Origin: Tupaia tana
Lineage: Eukaryota; Chordata; Mammalia; Scandentia; Tupaiidae
DNA length: 64,000 nucleotides
NCBI GenBank assembly: GCA_026018925.1
Contig: JAKSZU010000018.1
Coordinates: forward strand, 31,496,452 to 31,560,451
Direction: 5' to 3'
Positions 10,086-20,214 of this stretch are shown one piece after another (position 1 is the stretch's first letter; every line of letters begins with the position of its first letter). Under the pieces are notes generated by a model. The model saw only the letters and a list, made by a program, of their open reading frames with translations, was not told the origin of the DNA and made no database searches. A program made the position numbers and the translations under genes.

Positions 10086-10722
10086 AGTCAGAGTGGGAAC
10101 AGTCTACAAAGGGCAGCCAGTTTGACTCTCATTGCTCTGCTAAATGGCTCAGCCTTGGTTTCAAAGTAAGAGTTAGAAGCCAGTTAATGCAGTGTGGCCC
10201 CCTTTCCCTGGGGATGTGTCTTTGTTCCAGCAGGACACCAGAGGGACAGGGCAGCCACCTTCCATCTCTGCTGATGTCTACTGAGTCAGTCCTATTCTCA
10301 CCCGGCCTCGGGTCGTCTGTCTACACCAGTCTCTGCTGTGACCTTCTTCTTCCTGAGCCAAGCCTTTTCTACATGGCAGCTCCCTGGGCTGCTCAGAAGA
10401 TGTTCCACACCTACCTCCTCTTCCTGGGCTTCTGGAAACCTTCCCCATAGAAACAGAGGGCCTCCTTGTCCCTGACTAGGAGGCCCTGTGAGGCTGTGTG
10501 CCCCTCTGGCTGGATACTGGTCTTCGGCTTTGGAATCCCTTATATGGACCTGCTTGGGAGTGGATGGTTGAATCAAGTCTAGATTTGGGCTATCAAAATG
10601 CGCCCCTTGATTTCTTCAGAGTATCCTCCACCGTTAGGGGCTGTTAATCGAATCTCAAGGAGTAGTGAATGTGGCTTGGCACATCATGTCCTGTTTTTTA
10701 CCATTTACAAAAAATGATCGAT
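10086..10722. other. Unique DNA, no gene supported
   Basis: An open frame at 10076-10450 has no recognisable domain. No repeat recognised. Confidence 0.5.
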
Positions 10723-10723
10723 T

Positions 10724-11030
10724 GTTACGTATCTTAAACCAACATTTCCTGCTCACTCCTCTCATTTTGGTTTCTTGTTCCAGTTATCTGTTGCCCCACA
10801 AGTTTCCTTCAAGATTAGAACCTAAAGTCATCATTTTATTGTTACGAAGTTTGTGGGTCACATATTAGGAAAGGGTAGATCTGAAGTGACTAATCTCTGT
10901 GGGTCATTTTTGGGAAAATCCAGGGTCGGGTGGGGGGGGGGGGAGAGGTGACAATGACTGGTGTGGTAAACATCTGGAGATGTTTTTACTCACACATCTG
11001 GCATTCGATGCCAACTGTTGTCTGGAAGAT
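10724..11030 (+). repeat. Local duplication, copy A1
   Basis: Matches 12124-12424 in the same orientation at roughly 90% by eye, starting ATCTTAAACCAACATTTCCT and including GATCTGAAGTGACTA, GACAATGACTGGTGTGG and CTCACACATCTGGCATTC. Part of it resembles an old antisense LTR, but the pair is too alike to be two independent old insertions. A class II SINE sits at its right edge. Confidence 0.9.
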
Positions 11031-11037
11031 CAAACTT

Positions 11038-11331
11038 TTTTTTTAAATGTTTTTTTCCTTGTTGTTTGTTGGTTTGTTTTTGGAGAAATTTTTACTATAG
11101 GGCACATGCGCTCACCAGACAGACAGAGACAGAGAGACAGAAAGCGAGAAATCACCCCCAAGGGGGGATGGCCACGCCACAATCCCTTCTCCTCCATTCT
11201 CCTCTCAGGATCTTGGGCACTCACGCACACGGGCCCGGCGTGAGTTTTAAGCCACCGGGTCCAGGCCTAGAACCCCTTTCGACTACATGGGAATCCAGTG
11301 ACATAGCCATTAAGCTAATTGCTGGTCCCAC
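11038..11331 (-). mobile_element. SINE class II, young
   Basis: Reverse full-length copy: GGGCACATGCGCTCACCAGA, CCCCCAAGGGGGGATGGCC, GGGCCCGGCGTGAGTTTTAA, TAAGCTAATTGCTGGTCCCA. TSD CAAACTT at 11031-11037 and 11332-11338. Confidence 0.93.
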
Positions 11332-11344
11332 CAAACTTATTTTT

Positions 11345-11560
11345 TTTACAAAAAAACGTTTATTTCTCCCATGACTGAGAGAGACAGAGAGGAGACAGAG
11401 AGACAGCACCCTCAAGAGTGTCTGAACACTGCGATCCACCCCAGCCTCAGCCAACCCAGGATCAAAAATCCTGTGTGTACCTGGTTCACTCAAGAATGTC
11501 TATACACGTGAACCTGGGACCCTCCCAGGGGTCAGCCTTGAAGAACATCGTGTTTGACTT
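11345..11560 (-). mobile_element. SINE class III
   Basis: AAAAAACGTTTATTTCTCCC start, GAGAGAGACAGAGAG, CCCAGCCTCAGCCAACCC and TGAACCTGGGACCCTCCC body. Lies directly beside the class II copy. Confidence 0.7.
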
Positions 11561-11673
11561 CTGTCAGACCCCCTCATTTTGTCCTTCCTGAGGAGATCTG
11601 GGGCCTAAGCTCTTGGCTCACGGAGACTCTTGTCTGCTTTTGCTTTTACTGTGCCATGTGGTGGAGCTACACA

Positions 11674-12009
11674 GAAGGTAAGAAAGAGTCATAGGGGCCA
11701 GCAGGTGGCGTGGTGGTTAAGGTGCTGGATTCCTGTATGGCTGACCTTGGCTCCAGTACCAGACCTCGTGGCTTGAAAATCACAACAAATCAATCAATCA
11801 ATCAATGTATGTTTAAAAAAGAAAGAAAGAGAGGAACATGAAATACCCAGGAAAACAGTACTAGGTTAAGTATTTAAGATGACTACTTCACTCACTAACT
11901 ATTGCCGTAATTATTATTGCTATAATCGGTATAGACACATTGAGCTATGAGTTCTTTTATTAATAAGTGAACTCTCTTTGCCTTGTGCTCCCCTACCAAA
12001 AAAAAAATA
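11674..12009 (+). repeat. Inverted-duplication copy B (with SINE inside)
   Basis: From AAGGTAAGAAAGAGTC, interrupted by the SINE at 11694-11822, then GAACATGAAATACCCAGG through TTGAGCTATGAGTTCTTTTA to CTCCCCTACC and an A run. The same sequence lies inverted at 12854-13100 without the SINE. Confidence 0.85.
11694..11822 (+). mobile_element. SINE class I
   Basis: GGGGCCAGCAGGTGGCGTGG head; box B is diverged (GGCTCCAGTACC); short ATCAATCAATCAATC tail. TSD AAGAAAGAG at 11680-11688 and 11823-11831. Confidence 0.88.
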
Positions 12010-12123
12010 ATAATTAAAACTCAATTTTTGCCTTACTGCCTTAGAAAGACCCCCTGGTCTCCAGCCCACTCACGTCATTCCTCCTCTCAGCTCCTGTTTG
12101 ATTATGCTCTGGGGTACATATCA

Positions 12124-12424
12124 GTTATATATCTTAAACCAACATTTCCTGCTCACTCCTCTCATTTTGCTTTCTTGTTCTAGTTATATATTGCCCCACA
12201 AAAGTTTCCTTTAATATTAGAACCTAAAGCCATCATTTTATTATGTTATGAAGTTTGTGGGTCACATCATAGGAAAGGGTAGATCTGAAGTGACTAGTCT
12301 CTGTGGTCATTTTGGGGAAGATTCAGGGTCGGGGGGAAGGGGTGACAATGACTGGTGTGGGAAACATCTGGAGATGTCTTTTCTCACACATCTGGCATTC
12401 AATGCCGACTGTTGGCTGGAAGAC
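12124..12424 (+). repeat. Local duplication, copy A2
   Basis: Direct copy of 10724-11030. Unlike A1 it continues to the right into the LTR-like relic at 12425-12740. Confidence 0.9.
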
Positions 12425-12740
12425 CTACAGATGGCCTCCCCGTGTAGACTGAGTTCCTTCCCATCATGGCGGCCTCTGACTTCTTATACATCAGCTCAGA
12501 GCTCCAGAGGCAAATGTCCCAAGAGAACCAGATGGAAGCTCTATGGCCCATGATGAGCTAGGCTTACTATTACATATCATTACATCCACCTTATGACTGG
12601 GGGGAAACAGACCTCCCCTCTCAGGAGGAGAAGTATCAAAGACATGTCGTTCGAGCACGAGGGATGGGCGAGATCGTTGTAGCAACCTTTGGAAAATACC
12701 ATCTGTCACCATCCCAGAAACTTTCCCTCCAGGATAGAGA
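12160..12740 (-). mobile_element. Ancient LTR relic, antisense
   Basis: CAGTTATATATTGCCCCACA, CATCATGGCGGCCTCTGACT, CCAAGAGAACCAGATGGAAG and CTCAGGAGGAGAAGTATCAA fit an old mammalian LTR family read in reverse (the end that joins a TGTGGTAG start). Overlaps copy A2. Confidence 0.55.
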
Positions 12741-12852
12741 CTATGAATTATTTCTCTTTGAATATTTTCCAGTCTCCTCTTGAGACTTGAGAGTCAAACA
12801 TGCTCAGTCATATTTATTGGTGATGAACTGGCCTGGGATGCTTTGCTTCTTT

Positions 12853-12853
<1 letters not shown>

Positions 12854-12911
<58 letters not shown>

Positions 12912-13100
12912 ATAGGGGGGCATAAGGCAAGGAGAGTTCACTTATTAATAAAAGAACCCATAGCTCAATGTGTCTATAAGGATTATAGCAATAACAATTA
13001 CAATAACAGCTAGTGAGTAGGGTGGTCATTTAAAATACTTACCTATTACGGTTTTCCTGTGTATTTCATGTTACCCTGTGACTCTCTTTCTTCCTTACTG
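12854..13100 (-). repeat. Inverted-duplication copy B' with 57-nt poly(T)
   Basis: A 57-nt T run (12854-12910) followed by the reverse complement of copy B without its SINE. GGTGATGAACTGGCCTGGGA before 12842 and GGTGATAAGCTGGCCTGGGA from 13102 flank it as an approximate TSD. The poly(A) end plus TSD says it was retroposed. Confidence 0.75.
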
Positions 13101-13189
13101 GTGATAAGCTGGCCTGGGATAAAGATAATCCCATACCTATGATGGGCTAATACAATCAAAGTTGAATATCATTTTATAATCCACAAGTC

Positions 13190-13355
13190 ACTCAGATATA
13201 TGCATCATTTAAATATCACAATAGCCCTGCTGAGGAGGTGGTAGCCTTCATATGAGTTCACTGAGGCCTTAGGGGTTAGACAACCTGTCTAATGTCAACA
13301 CAGCTGCTAAAAGACAGCTTTGAACCCCAGGTTTGCCTCGCAGACCAGGACTCCT
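13190..13355 (-). repeat. MIR
   Basis: Antisense MIR: GAGTTCACTGAGGCCTTAGG, CAACACAGCTGCTAAAAGAC, TTTGAACCCCAGGTTTGCC. Confidence 0.8.
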
Positions 13356-13359
13356 CCAT

Positions 13360-13785
13360 GCAGAAAGTGGCAAGTGTCCAGTTCAAACAAAGGTGAAAGA
13401 AAAAAAAAAAAAGCCAGGTACATAGTACTCTCCAAATGTTTGTCTAGAAGTTTTTGCCGGTCCCTCATCCAACATCTGCAGGCTGTTTCTACTTCCTGCT
13501 ATACCCTTTTCCAGAAGGCTCAGTCAGGAAAGGACTCCAAGTTCGGTGTCGAAAGCCAGGTTCCTGGTAACCAAAGATGGTTGGCAAAAGGTCTTTGAAC
13601 AAACTTGTCTCATGAAATGCCGATTCGGTTTCACAAGTACATACACTAACAATGGAATCAAAGACATAAACAAGAACAAGCCTGTAATCGTCACACGGCC
13701 AGGCAGGCAGAGGGGAAGGAAGGCGGCTTCTGATGCCTGCGCCCCTCCTGTTTTCTTTGCAGGCGGTTCCAGCGCTCTGACCATC
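13360..13785. other. Unique DNA, no gene supported
   Basis: Open frames here (13489-13878 reverse, 13546-13812 forward) overlap one another and match no family I know. Confidence 0.45.
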
Positions 13786-13974
13786 TGTTCCTTGTTGTGG
13801 GTGGTTAAGTGAAATGCACTGCCAATACAAATAGCCCCACTTGAGGTTTGTTTGCATAAATTGTTTTGAAAGCTTCATGACGAATTTTCAGGATTACTTG
13901 CAGTGGTAGGGACCTTGGCGGCAGCGGAAATATAAATTTAGGAATGCCAGTTGGAATCGATTAATTTGCTTGCT
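13786..13974. other. Candidate conserved noncoding element
   Basis: Unique, repeat-free sequence with homeobox-like cores and A/T-rich motif spacing: TTTGCATAAATTGTTTTG, GGAAATATAAATTTAGG, ATCGATTAATTTGCTTG. Conservation is a guess from texture only. Confidence 0.25.
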
Positions 13975-14175
13975 GCCCATCACGAGTTCTGCTGGCTGTG
14001 TGACCTTGAGCAGATAAATGAACCTCTCTGGTCTTTTGGGGCCTCATCTGCTCCATGGGAGGTGATAGGTGCAGCGGCTATCTTACAGGACTGTGAATCT
14101 GAAACAAGACGATGTGTATAACGTACTGAGCACAGAGATTGGCGTGTAGTATGTGCTCAACAAATAGAAGAAATA
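13975..14175 (+). repeat. MIR
   Basis: GGCTGTGTGACCTTGAGCAG, AATGAACCTCTCTGG and GTATGTGCTCAACAAATAG are MIR core and 3' end. Confidence 0.85.
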
Positions 14176-14317
14176 GGAGTCTTTTTCTGAAGCAAGAGGA
14201 AGACCAGTGCTATTTGGTGCACAGTGTCAGAGAGCCCTGCATCCCAGCTAGATGACTTGCTGTCTGGGTGACCTTGGGATAGTGTCTTTTCTCTCTGAGA
14301 CCCAGTGTTTCGTTTTA

Positions 14318-14497
14318 AAGAATTACTTTATTTGACTTTATTTATTTATATTTATTTATTTATTGAAGTTAACCAGAGAGGTACAGAAAGAGAGAGAAAG
14401 CGAGAGAGGGAAAGTGAGAAAGCAAGCCACCAGGTTGAACCACAGTCGGCCATGTGGGAGTCCAGCGCCCTTAGCCACCACACCACCTGCTGGCCCC
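14318..14497 (-). mobile_element. SINE class I
   Basis: TTTATTTATATTTATTTATT tail, GAGAGGGAAAGTGAGAAAGC, CAAGCCACCAGGTTGAACCA, GGCCATGTGGGAGTCCAGCG, ACCACCTGCTGGCCCC. It shares the tail architecture of other class I copies. Confidence 0.9.
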
Positions 14498-14779
14498 GAG
14501 CCTCAGCTTTTACATCTGGAGCAAGAATGGTGTGAACAGTGGCTCATGGAGACTGTATGCGCGCCACATTGCAAACCACAGAGCACCCTGTCAAGTACTG
14601 ACAGGGGCGGCCATTCTTATTCTTCTATGATGGCCGTGGCCAGGCGACTTCTGGATGCTTTGGGTCCTTTGCTGGGAAGTGGGGAATATCACAATATTAA
14701 GCGAAGGAGTGTGATGGAGGAAGCCATCGTGCGTACACAGACCTCGACTGTGCTGGGGGATCTCTAGACAGACAGTCCA

Positions 14780-15180
14780 TTTGGCATTGTCCAGGGGCAA
14801 GAGAGGGAAAGAGACTATGGCAGGAGACACACACACACACACACACACACTCACTCACACAGAAATAGAGAGAAATAAAAAAGGCATGAGGCTAAGGAGG
14901 ACAGAGAGAGGAGCAGACCCAATACAGAGACAGAAAAAGAAAGACCAACTGGGGGCAAGGAAGAGACAAAATGTCAGAGACGTAGAAGAGAAAGAGAGAG
15001 CAATGCAGAGAGAGAGAGGTAAGACAGGGACAGGTGCAGAGGACAGACAGACAAGGAGACAGAGACAGCTCCCTGTCTCTCTCTACCTGTGGAGGAAAAG
15101 AGATCCAGGTACAGAGAATAAAATCGGAACACAAGAGATGGAGAGAGAACTAGAGACAGAGAAAGGAGAGAGAGCTCAAG
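14780..15180. repeat. Purine-rich low-complexity tract with (CA)n
   Basis: GAGACAGAGA-type purine sequence with a CA run at 14828-14851. The long open frame across it (14781-15281) is compositional, not a gene. Confidence 0.85.
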
Positions 15181-16030
15181 GCTGCCCCCAGTCCCCACAG
15201 CCCGATGCAATGGGGAAGGGAGTCCAGTTCACCCTGTGTGGAGATACAGATCGTGCACCTAGGGACCATGAGACGTGGTAGGGCCCCATCTTGTCCCAGA
15301 TACCAGCTGTCCATCAGCCCCACGCCAGGCACGCTGGCAGAACCTTTCAGGCTTCCAGGGTACTGATCCGGTTCTTTCATGTCCCGACCCTGAAGTCCCA
15401 TCTTGTCAGGCAGGCCAGGAGCTACCCAGATGGAGCGAAGGCCGGAGCTCAGGGCCATGGCAGTCGACGCATTTCTACCGATGACAGTTAAATTGTCGGG
15501 CCTCTGTTCTTCATTTACATCACAGACGCGAGTCCTCCCACGACCCCCCTCAAATGAAAGCCAGCTGTCCCTGTCCCATCCATTGTGCATTTTGCTCCAC
15601 TTTAGACGGGTCTTCTGACTTTCAACTCAAACCTGCCGTCTGCCCTGACAAGCTATCGTGCGTAATGATATTTTATTGTGTGATTTCACCAAACCCTAGA
15701 GTTTTTCACTTACCCTAAGCTAATGGACTAAATCTGGACCCATTTGCTACAAGCTCAGTTTCAGTAAAGAGTAGAGTCGTTCTACATAAATCAGGGTTTC
15801 AGGTAAAATATTAGCTTTCTTTTACGTCTAACCAAGCAGGGGGTTGTGCTTCTGTGTGATTGGCATGGCTGCCACAGCGTGGCGTGGTTGAAGCTGCTCT
15901 TCTACTGTGAGGGCCGCATGGCTAGCTATTCCATCTGCTGTCCTTAGTCACTTGGTAATGTCTGTTGAACTTATTATATGTAAGTCCTTGAGGGATATGC
16001 AGTTGAAAAGTATACCTCAAAGGAGATTAC
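15181..16030. other. Unique DNA, slightly CpG-containing
   Basis: The stretch 15440-15545 keeps several CpGs (CAGTCGACGCATTTCTACCG, ACAGACGCGAG), unlike the surroundings. No exon or promoter can be supported. Confidence 0.4.
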
Positions 16031-16039
16031 ATTCTGGTA

Positions 16040-16125
16040 AGAGAGATTTATATAAATATAAATATATAAATATAAATAAATAAGTAAATATACACATGTC
16101 CAGGTACATATGTGTATACATATCA
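16040..16125. repeat. AT-rich simple repeat
   Basis: ATATAAATATAAATAT-type units followed by TACATATGTGTATACATA, just before a MITE. Confidence 0.85.
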
Positions 16126-16127
16126 TA

Positions 16128-16400
16128 TTGGGTCGTCAGAAAAGTTATGATGCATTTTTAAAAAAAATAATTATTTTATTTAATTTTATTCATCATTTTT
16201 ATTATTATTTTAATTTGACCAGAAAGATACAGAGAGAGAGAGAGAGGGAAAGTGAGAAAGCAAGCTGCCAGGTCTGGGACTCGAACCGTGGTCAGCCATG
16301 TGGGAGTCCAGCACCTCAACCACTGTGCCACCTGCCAGCCCCAGTCATGATACATTTTTTTGTGTAGAAAAATATGTCGTGACTTTTCTAACGACCGAAA
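16128..16400. mobile_element. Mariner-like MITE type 1, split by a SINE
   Basis: Left arm TTGGGTCGTCAGAAAAGTTA (16128) and right arm GTCGTGACTTTTCTAACGACC (to about 16400), with a class I SINE between duplicated target sequence. Removing the SINE and one copy of the TSD gives a palindrome like 6354-6424. Confidence 0.88.
16162..16342 (-). mobile_element. SINE class I inside a MITE
   Basis: TTATTATTATTTTAATTTGACC tail region, GAGAGGGAAAGTGAGAAAGC, GGACTCGAACCGTGGTCAGC, CCACCTGCCAGCCCC. TSD of about 14 bp, ATGAT(G/A)CATTTTT at 16149-16161 and 16346-16358. Confidence 0.92.
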
Positions 16401-16582
16401 GTATACATTTATATAATTATGTGTGTGTATACATATATACATATACATATGTAATAGCAGAAAGAGTTCAATGCCTTAATAGAGGACAAGTGGACACAGC
16501 TCTGGAGGTAAGCAAGTACACTCTCATCTTGGTGGAGTAGGTGGTTTGGAGGTTGAAGTTCCAAGTTGAGGTTGGGCTTAGA

Positions 16583-16780
16583 GCAGTGGCTCCCAACCAG
16601 AGGTGATTTTTGTCTCCCATGGGACACTTTGTAATGTCTGGAGACTGATTGTTACAACTGGAAGGACAGGGTATCATGATGCAGCTAAACATTCTACAAT
16701 GCACAGGAAAGTCCCCCAGCTAAAAGAACCAGCCGGTCCAACATGCCAATAGTGCTGCTGTAGAGAAATCTGGCTTCCGA
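16583..16780 (+). mobile_element. MER5A-like hAT nonautonomous element
   Basis: CAGTGGCTCCCAACCAGAGG, TGTCTGGAGACTGATTGTTA, AACATTCTACAATGCACAGG, CCAATAGTGCTGCTG fit MER5A (Charlie group). Confidence 0.85.
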
Positions 16781-17706
16781 CGGGAAACCAGGCGGCCAGG
16801 TATGGCTGTGCAAGTTGAGTACTGACCAACTCCACTGGGTGCTAGTCACACTGTAACAAGCCTCTCCGAGCTGTGCGGTGCAACAGCTCTCCAGGTGAGT
16901 GCAAAAGTATGAGCAAAGCTTGAAGAAAGGACAGTTGGTGTTAGCTTTGGCTAGAATGTAAGAAGCTTGGTGGGCGTTGGAAAGGAGCGAGAGTTGGGGT
17001 TAGGTCTAGAAGCTGACTTTGTTCTGTAAGCCATTGAAAGCTTGGGAGAAGGGGACGAAAATATCTGAATTGTGCTTTGGAAAGACACAGTGGGTAGCCA
17101 CAAATACGTAGATTAATGTCATCATGGGTGGAAAGAGTTGAAGAGGGAGACAGGCTTTGAGAAGGGACGCCAGCAGGAAAGGTATCATTGGCCATGGGAT
17201 TAAAAGAGATGCCTCTAGGGAAGGAGCAGACACCATGTGGAGGCAAAATAATAGGGTACAAGGGAATCTGGAATATTCATGCCATCTCTAGTTCTTCTTT
17301 GATTTGACCACAAGTGGAACATCCTTTAAGCTGCCTTATCATGACGCTGAACACTCTCATCTTTCATTTGCTCAGTCTGTCCCAAGGCCCCCATTTTGTA
17401 TCATGTAACAAAGCATTGTTCATTAACATGGTTATTTTTCATCGATGGTGACAATTAGACCCAGAGAAAGGGAAAGAAGGTGAACTTGAAATCTTCCACG
17501 AGAATCTAATGAAGAGGACTCTGCAAGACAAGAGAGCAGGAACTTAGAGATTTGCTGTCAAAGTGGAGGTACCACAATGTGGGGACTGCCTTGCTGGCAC
17601 CCAGGTGACTGACATGCACGGTCAAGTGCACTATTCTGAGAACTAGTCATACTGGGCCCTAGTTCTTCCTTGCTACCTTATGGGTACTCAGTGTCCCCAG
17701 CTTTTT
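16781..17706. other. Unique DNA, no gene supported
   Basis: Contains a short A/T-motif segment near 17395-17470 (AACAAAGCATTGTTCATTAA, ATCGATGGTGACAATTAGAC) that looks like possibly conserved noncoding sequence. The reverse open frames at 16941-17261 match nothing. Confidence 0.4.
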
Positions 17707-17718
17707 AATGGATCTTTC

Positions 17719-17973
17719 AGGACCAGCAGGTGGCATAATGGTTACTTTGCTGGACTCCTACGTAATTGACCATGGTTCAAATCCTGGATCTGGTGGCTTA
17801 AAGCTCACGCCAGGCACGTGTGAGTGTGTGCCCCAAATCCTGAGAAGAGAGTGGAGGAGAAAGGATTGTGGCATGGCCATCTCCCCTGGGGGTGGGAGGG
17901 TGATTTCTTGCTTTCTGTCTCTCTAGTAAGTGCATGCACTGTATAGCAAAAATCTCTCTAAAAACTAAAATAA
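17719..17973 (+). mobile_element. SINE class II
   Basis: AGGACCAGCAGGTGGCATAA head, GGTTCAAATCCTGGA, GAGTGGAGGAGAAAGGATTG, TAGCAAAAATCTCTC. TSD AATGGATCTTTC at 17707-17718 and 17974-17985. Confidence 0.93.
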
Positions 17974-18017
17974 AATGGATCTTTCCCTGTGTGTCATATT
18001 GAAGTCCTGTCCAGTGG

Positions 18018-18103
18018 ATGGAAGTGATGATGGACTAACCAATTGTATGAGGATCTGTAGGGTTTATATACTACCAAAATGTTTATTTCTTAGTCGATTA
18101 TTT
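18018..18103 (+). repeat. Unclassified repeat, copy 1
   Basis: GACTAACCAATTGTATGAGG and TTTATTTCTTAGTCGATTAT resemble 19495-19578 at about 70-75%. I do not know the family. Confidence 0.4.
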
Positions 18104-18117
18104 AAAAGGCACTGCAG

Positions 18118-18296
18118 GGGTCTGCAGGTGGCATGATGGTTAAGGGTGCTGGACTCCAACATGACCGACTGTGGTTCAAGTCCTGGACCTGGCAGGTTGC
18201 TTTCTCTCTCTCTCTCTTACTCTCTGGTCAAATTACAATAAATAAATACATAAATAAATAAGTAAATAAATGAAAATAATTCTTAAAAAAATAAAC
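18118..18296 (+). mobile_element. SINE class I
   Basis: GGGTCTGCAGGTGGCATGAT head, GTTCAAGTCCTGGACC, CTCTGGTCAAATTACAAT, AAATAAATA tail. TSD AAAAGGCACTGCAG / AAAAGGAACTGCAG at 18104-18117 and 18297-18310. Confidence 0.94.
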
Positions 18297-18364
18297 AAAA
18301 GGAACTGCAGTGTGGCTGTAATGCACACTGCGACACTGCATTCTCGGGAGTCATCTACTCAATT

Positions 18365-18545
18365 AGGAACCACCTTTGCTTCCTCATAAGTGAGTGACCT
18401 TCAGCTGAAGGGTGACCCTTTCTGTGCCTCAGTTTCCCAATCTCACCATTGACGATGACAGTAGTCCCACATGGTAGAGTTACTGTGAAAATGACATGAG
18501 TTGAAAAATGTGAATTGTTTAAATAGTAGCTAGAAAAAAAATAGT
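18365..18545 (+). repeat. MIR
   Basis: GTGCCTCAGTTTCCCAATCT and AGAGTTACTGTGAAAATGAC are MIR motifs, sense. Confidence 0.75.
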
Positions 18546-18635
18546 AGCTCAATCCATGCTAGGTATTTTGATCATTATTCACATTTTTACTTGCCTCTTT
18601 TCTGTTCTTAAAGTGGCTTTTCAAAGCTAATAGGT

Positions 18636-18885
18636 GTCCCAGGTGGCAGTGCAGTGATAAGGCCATTGGGCTCACCTCAGGAAGTTCCTGGCTTCATGAC
18701 CGGGATCTTCCCCAGCATTCTGGGTGTGCATGCATGCCATGATCCAGGCCTGCTGAGCCCGGGGACTGAATCAAGACGTAAAGACCCTGTTGGAAGTGTC
18801 TGTCTCTCTGGCTCTTGCCCTCTCTCCATCTGTCTCTCTCTCTCTCTAATGAAAGAAATAAATAGCTTTAAATACTCCCACCACC
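18636..18885 (+). mobile_element. SINE class III, sense
   Basis: GTCCCAGGTGGCAGTGCAGT head, CCATGATCCAGGCCTGCTGA body, CTCTCTCTCTAATGAAAG, AAATAAATAGCTTT tail. Useful as the sense view of the older class. Confidence 0.75.
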
Positions 18886-19490
18886 ACCTCCCCCAGAAAA
18901 AGAAAAACAACAAAAACAACACACACAGTCAGTTGATGTGCTTAATGAAAAGATACTCAACAGAGTAGACACAGGAAAACCGGAAATAAGTCTGACTTAG
19001 TCTCTCACAATAACAATTTCCCCATTGGTAAACCTGATCGCTATTGTGCGTCTTCTCGGAGTGTTTGTTGACACCAGGGTCAGTCCTTTTAGAGTGAGTG
19101 TTTCATTGATTGGGACCCTTCAAAACAAGCTGAGCTCCCATTCTGCATCTGGAGTTTAGGGCACAGCACAGGGACTCAATCAGCTCGAAGTGGAAACAGC
19201 CACTGGCAGTGAAGGAAACATCAGCCTCAGCACGCCAGAGGGAAATGTCTTTTGGTTATGCCCAATAAATATAACAAAGTAAAGAGGAAAAAAAATTAAT
19301 TTGGACAAAGTGATTGAAATTCATGTGTTTTGCACGAACCTGGATTAAGTTAGAGGAGGGAGATGACAAATGTATGTTTCCAGAAAATATTAGCTGGAAT
19401 TGCAACCACCACGGATGTAAACATTCACAGTCCTCCCTGCAGGAGGGAACATGCCCCCCATGTTGTTATGTTTAAGCCTACATATAATGG
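18886..19490. other. Unique DNA, no gene supported
   Basis: AT-rich segment around 19260-19340 (CAATAAATATAACAAAGTAA) might be conserved noncoding sequence; no repeat recognised. Confidence 0.4.
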
Positions 19491-19494
19491 CAGA

Positions 19495-19578
19495 AGTGGC
19501 GACAGACTAACCAGTGATGGGTGAGGATCCGCAGGCTTTATCTGCTATTAAGGTGTTTATTGATTGACTATTTAAATG
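19495..19578 (+). repeat. Unclassified repeat, copy 2
   Basis: GACTAACCAGTGATGGGTGA and GTTTATTGATTGACTATTTA pair with 18018-18103. Confidence 0.4.
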
Positions 19579-19584
19579 AACGGC

Positions 19585-19795
19585 TGTACCTGGTGACTTG
19601 AAATATATTCTAGGTGCATGTACATGAGTGCCAAAAATCCTGAGAGAAGAATGGGGAAGAAGGGATTGTGGCATGGCCCTCCCCTTTGGAGGAGGGAGTG
19701 TTTTCTCACTTTCCCTCTCTCTTTCTTTTTCTCTGGTAAGCACACACATTCTATAGCAAAAATAAATAAATTTATTAAATTTTTTTTTAATCAAA
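19585..19795 (+). mobile_element. SINE class II, 5'-truncated
   Basis: Begins inside the element at TGTACCTGGTGACTTGAAAT, then GAAGAATGGGGAAGAAGGGA, CTCTGGTAAGCACACACATT, CTATAGCAAAAATAAATAAA. The head is absent. Confidence 0.85.
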
Positions 19796-19799
19796 TAAA

Positions 19800-20214
19800 T
19801 GGCTGGAATGCAAATCAGTGTCAAAAACCATCCTTCTCTTCTAAGATGAGAGATTTGAACCCACTGTTCAAATGTTGTTGGGAACTTCGGGGTGACTGGC
19901 TGGATTTGCCTCCAGTCTAGGTGAGAGACAGAAGTTTCTGATGCTACGGGATTCAGAATTGCACTGTGATCAGTGAGAGCCTGTATCTCATTTAAATCCA
20001 CACAGGCAGACTCCTTTGTCTCCAGACTGGCCCCCGTTAGCAAATCTTGGCAGTGTTCAGATGGTGAGAGAATGCCCGCATTCATCTCAGAAACCCTCGG
20101 GATTAGGCCTTCCTGGAGTTAAGTCTTATGTGGCCCCACTGTGGATCCATGACCGGACATGGCCACAGGGTGTCGCTGTGCCACTGGGCTGGGTCACAGT
20201 GAGCATTTATCTGG
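19800..20214. other. Unique DNA, no gene supported
   Basis: A 192-codon reverse frame (19507-20085) runs across the SINE and so is not a gene. Confidence 0.45.

Noticed and set aside
14781..15281. 166-codon forward open frame rich in Arg/Glu/Lys
   Set aside because: Purine-rich GAGACAGAG low complexity; no domain.
19507..20085. 192-codon reverse open frame
   Set aside because: Crosses a SINE, whose antisense supplies part of the frame.
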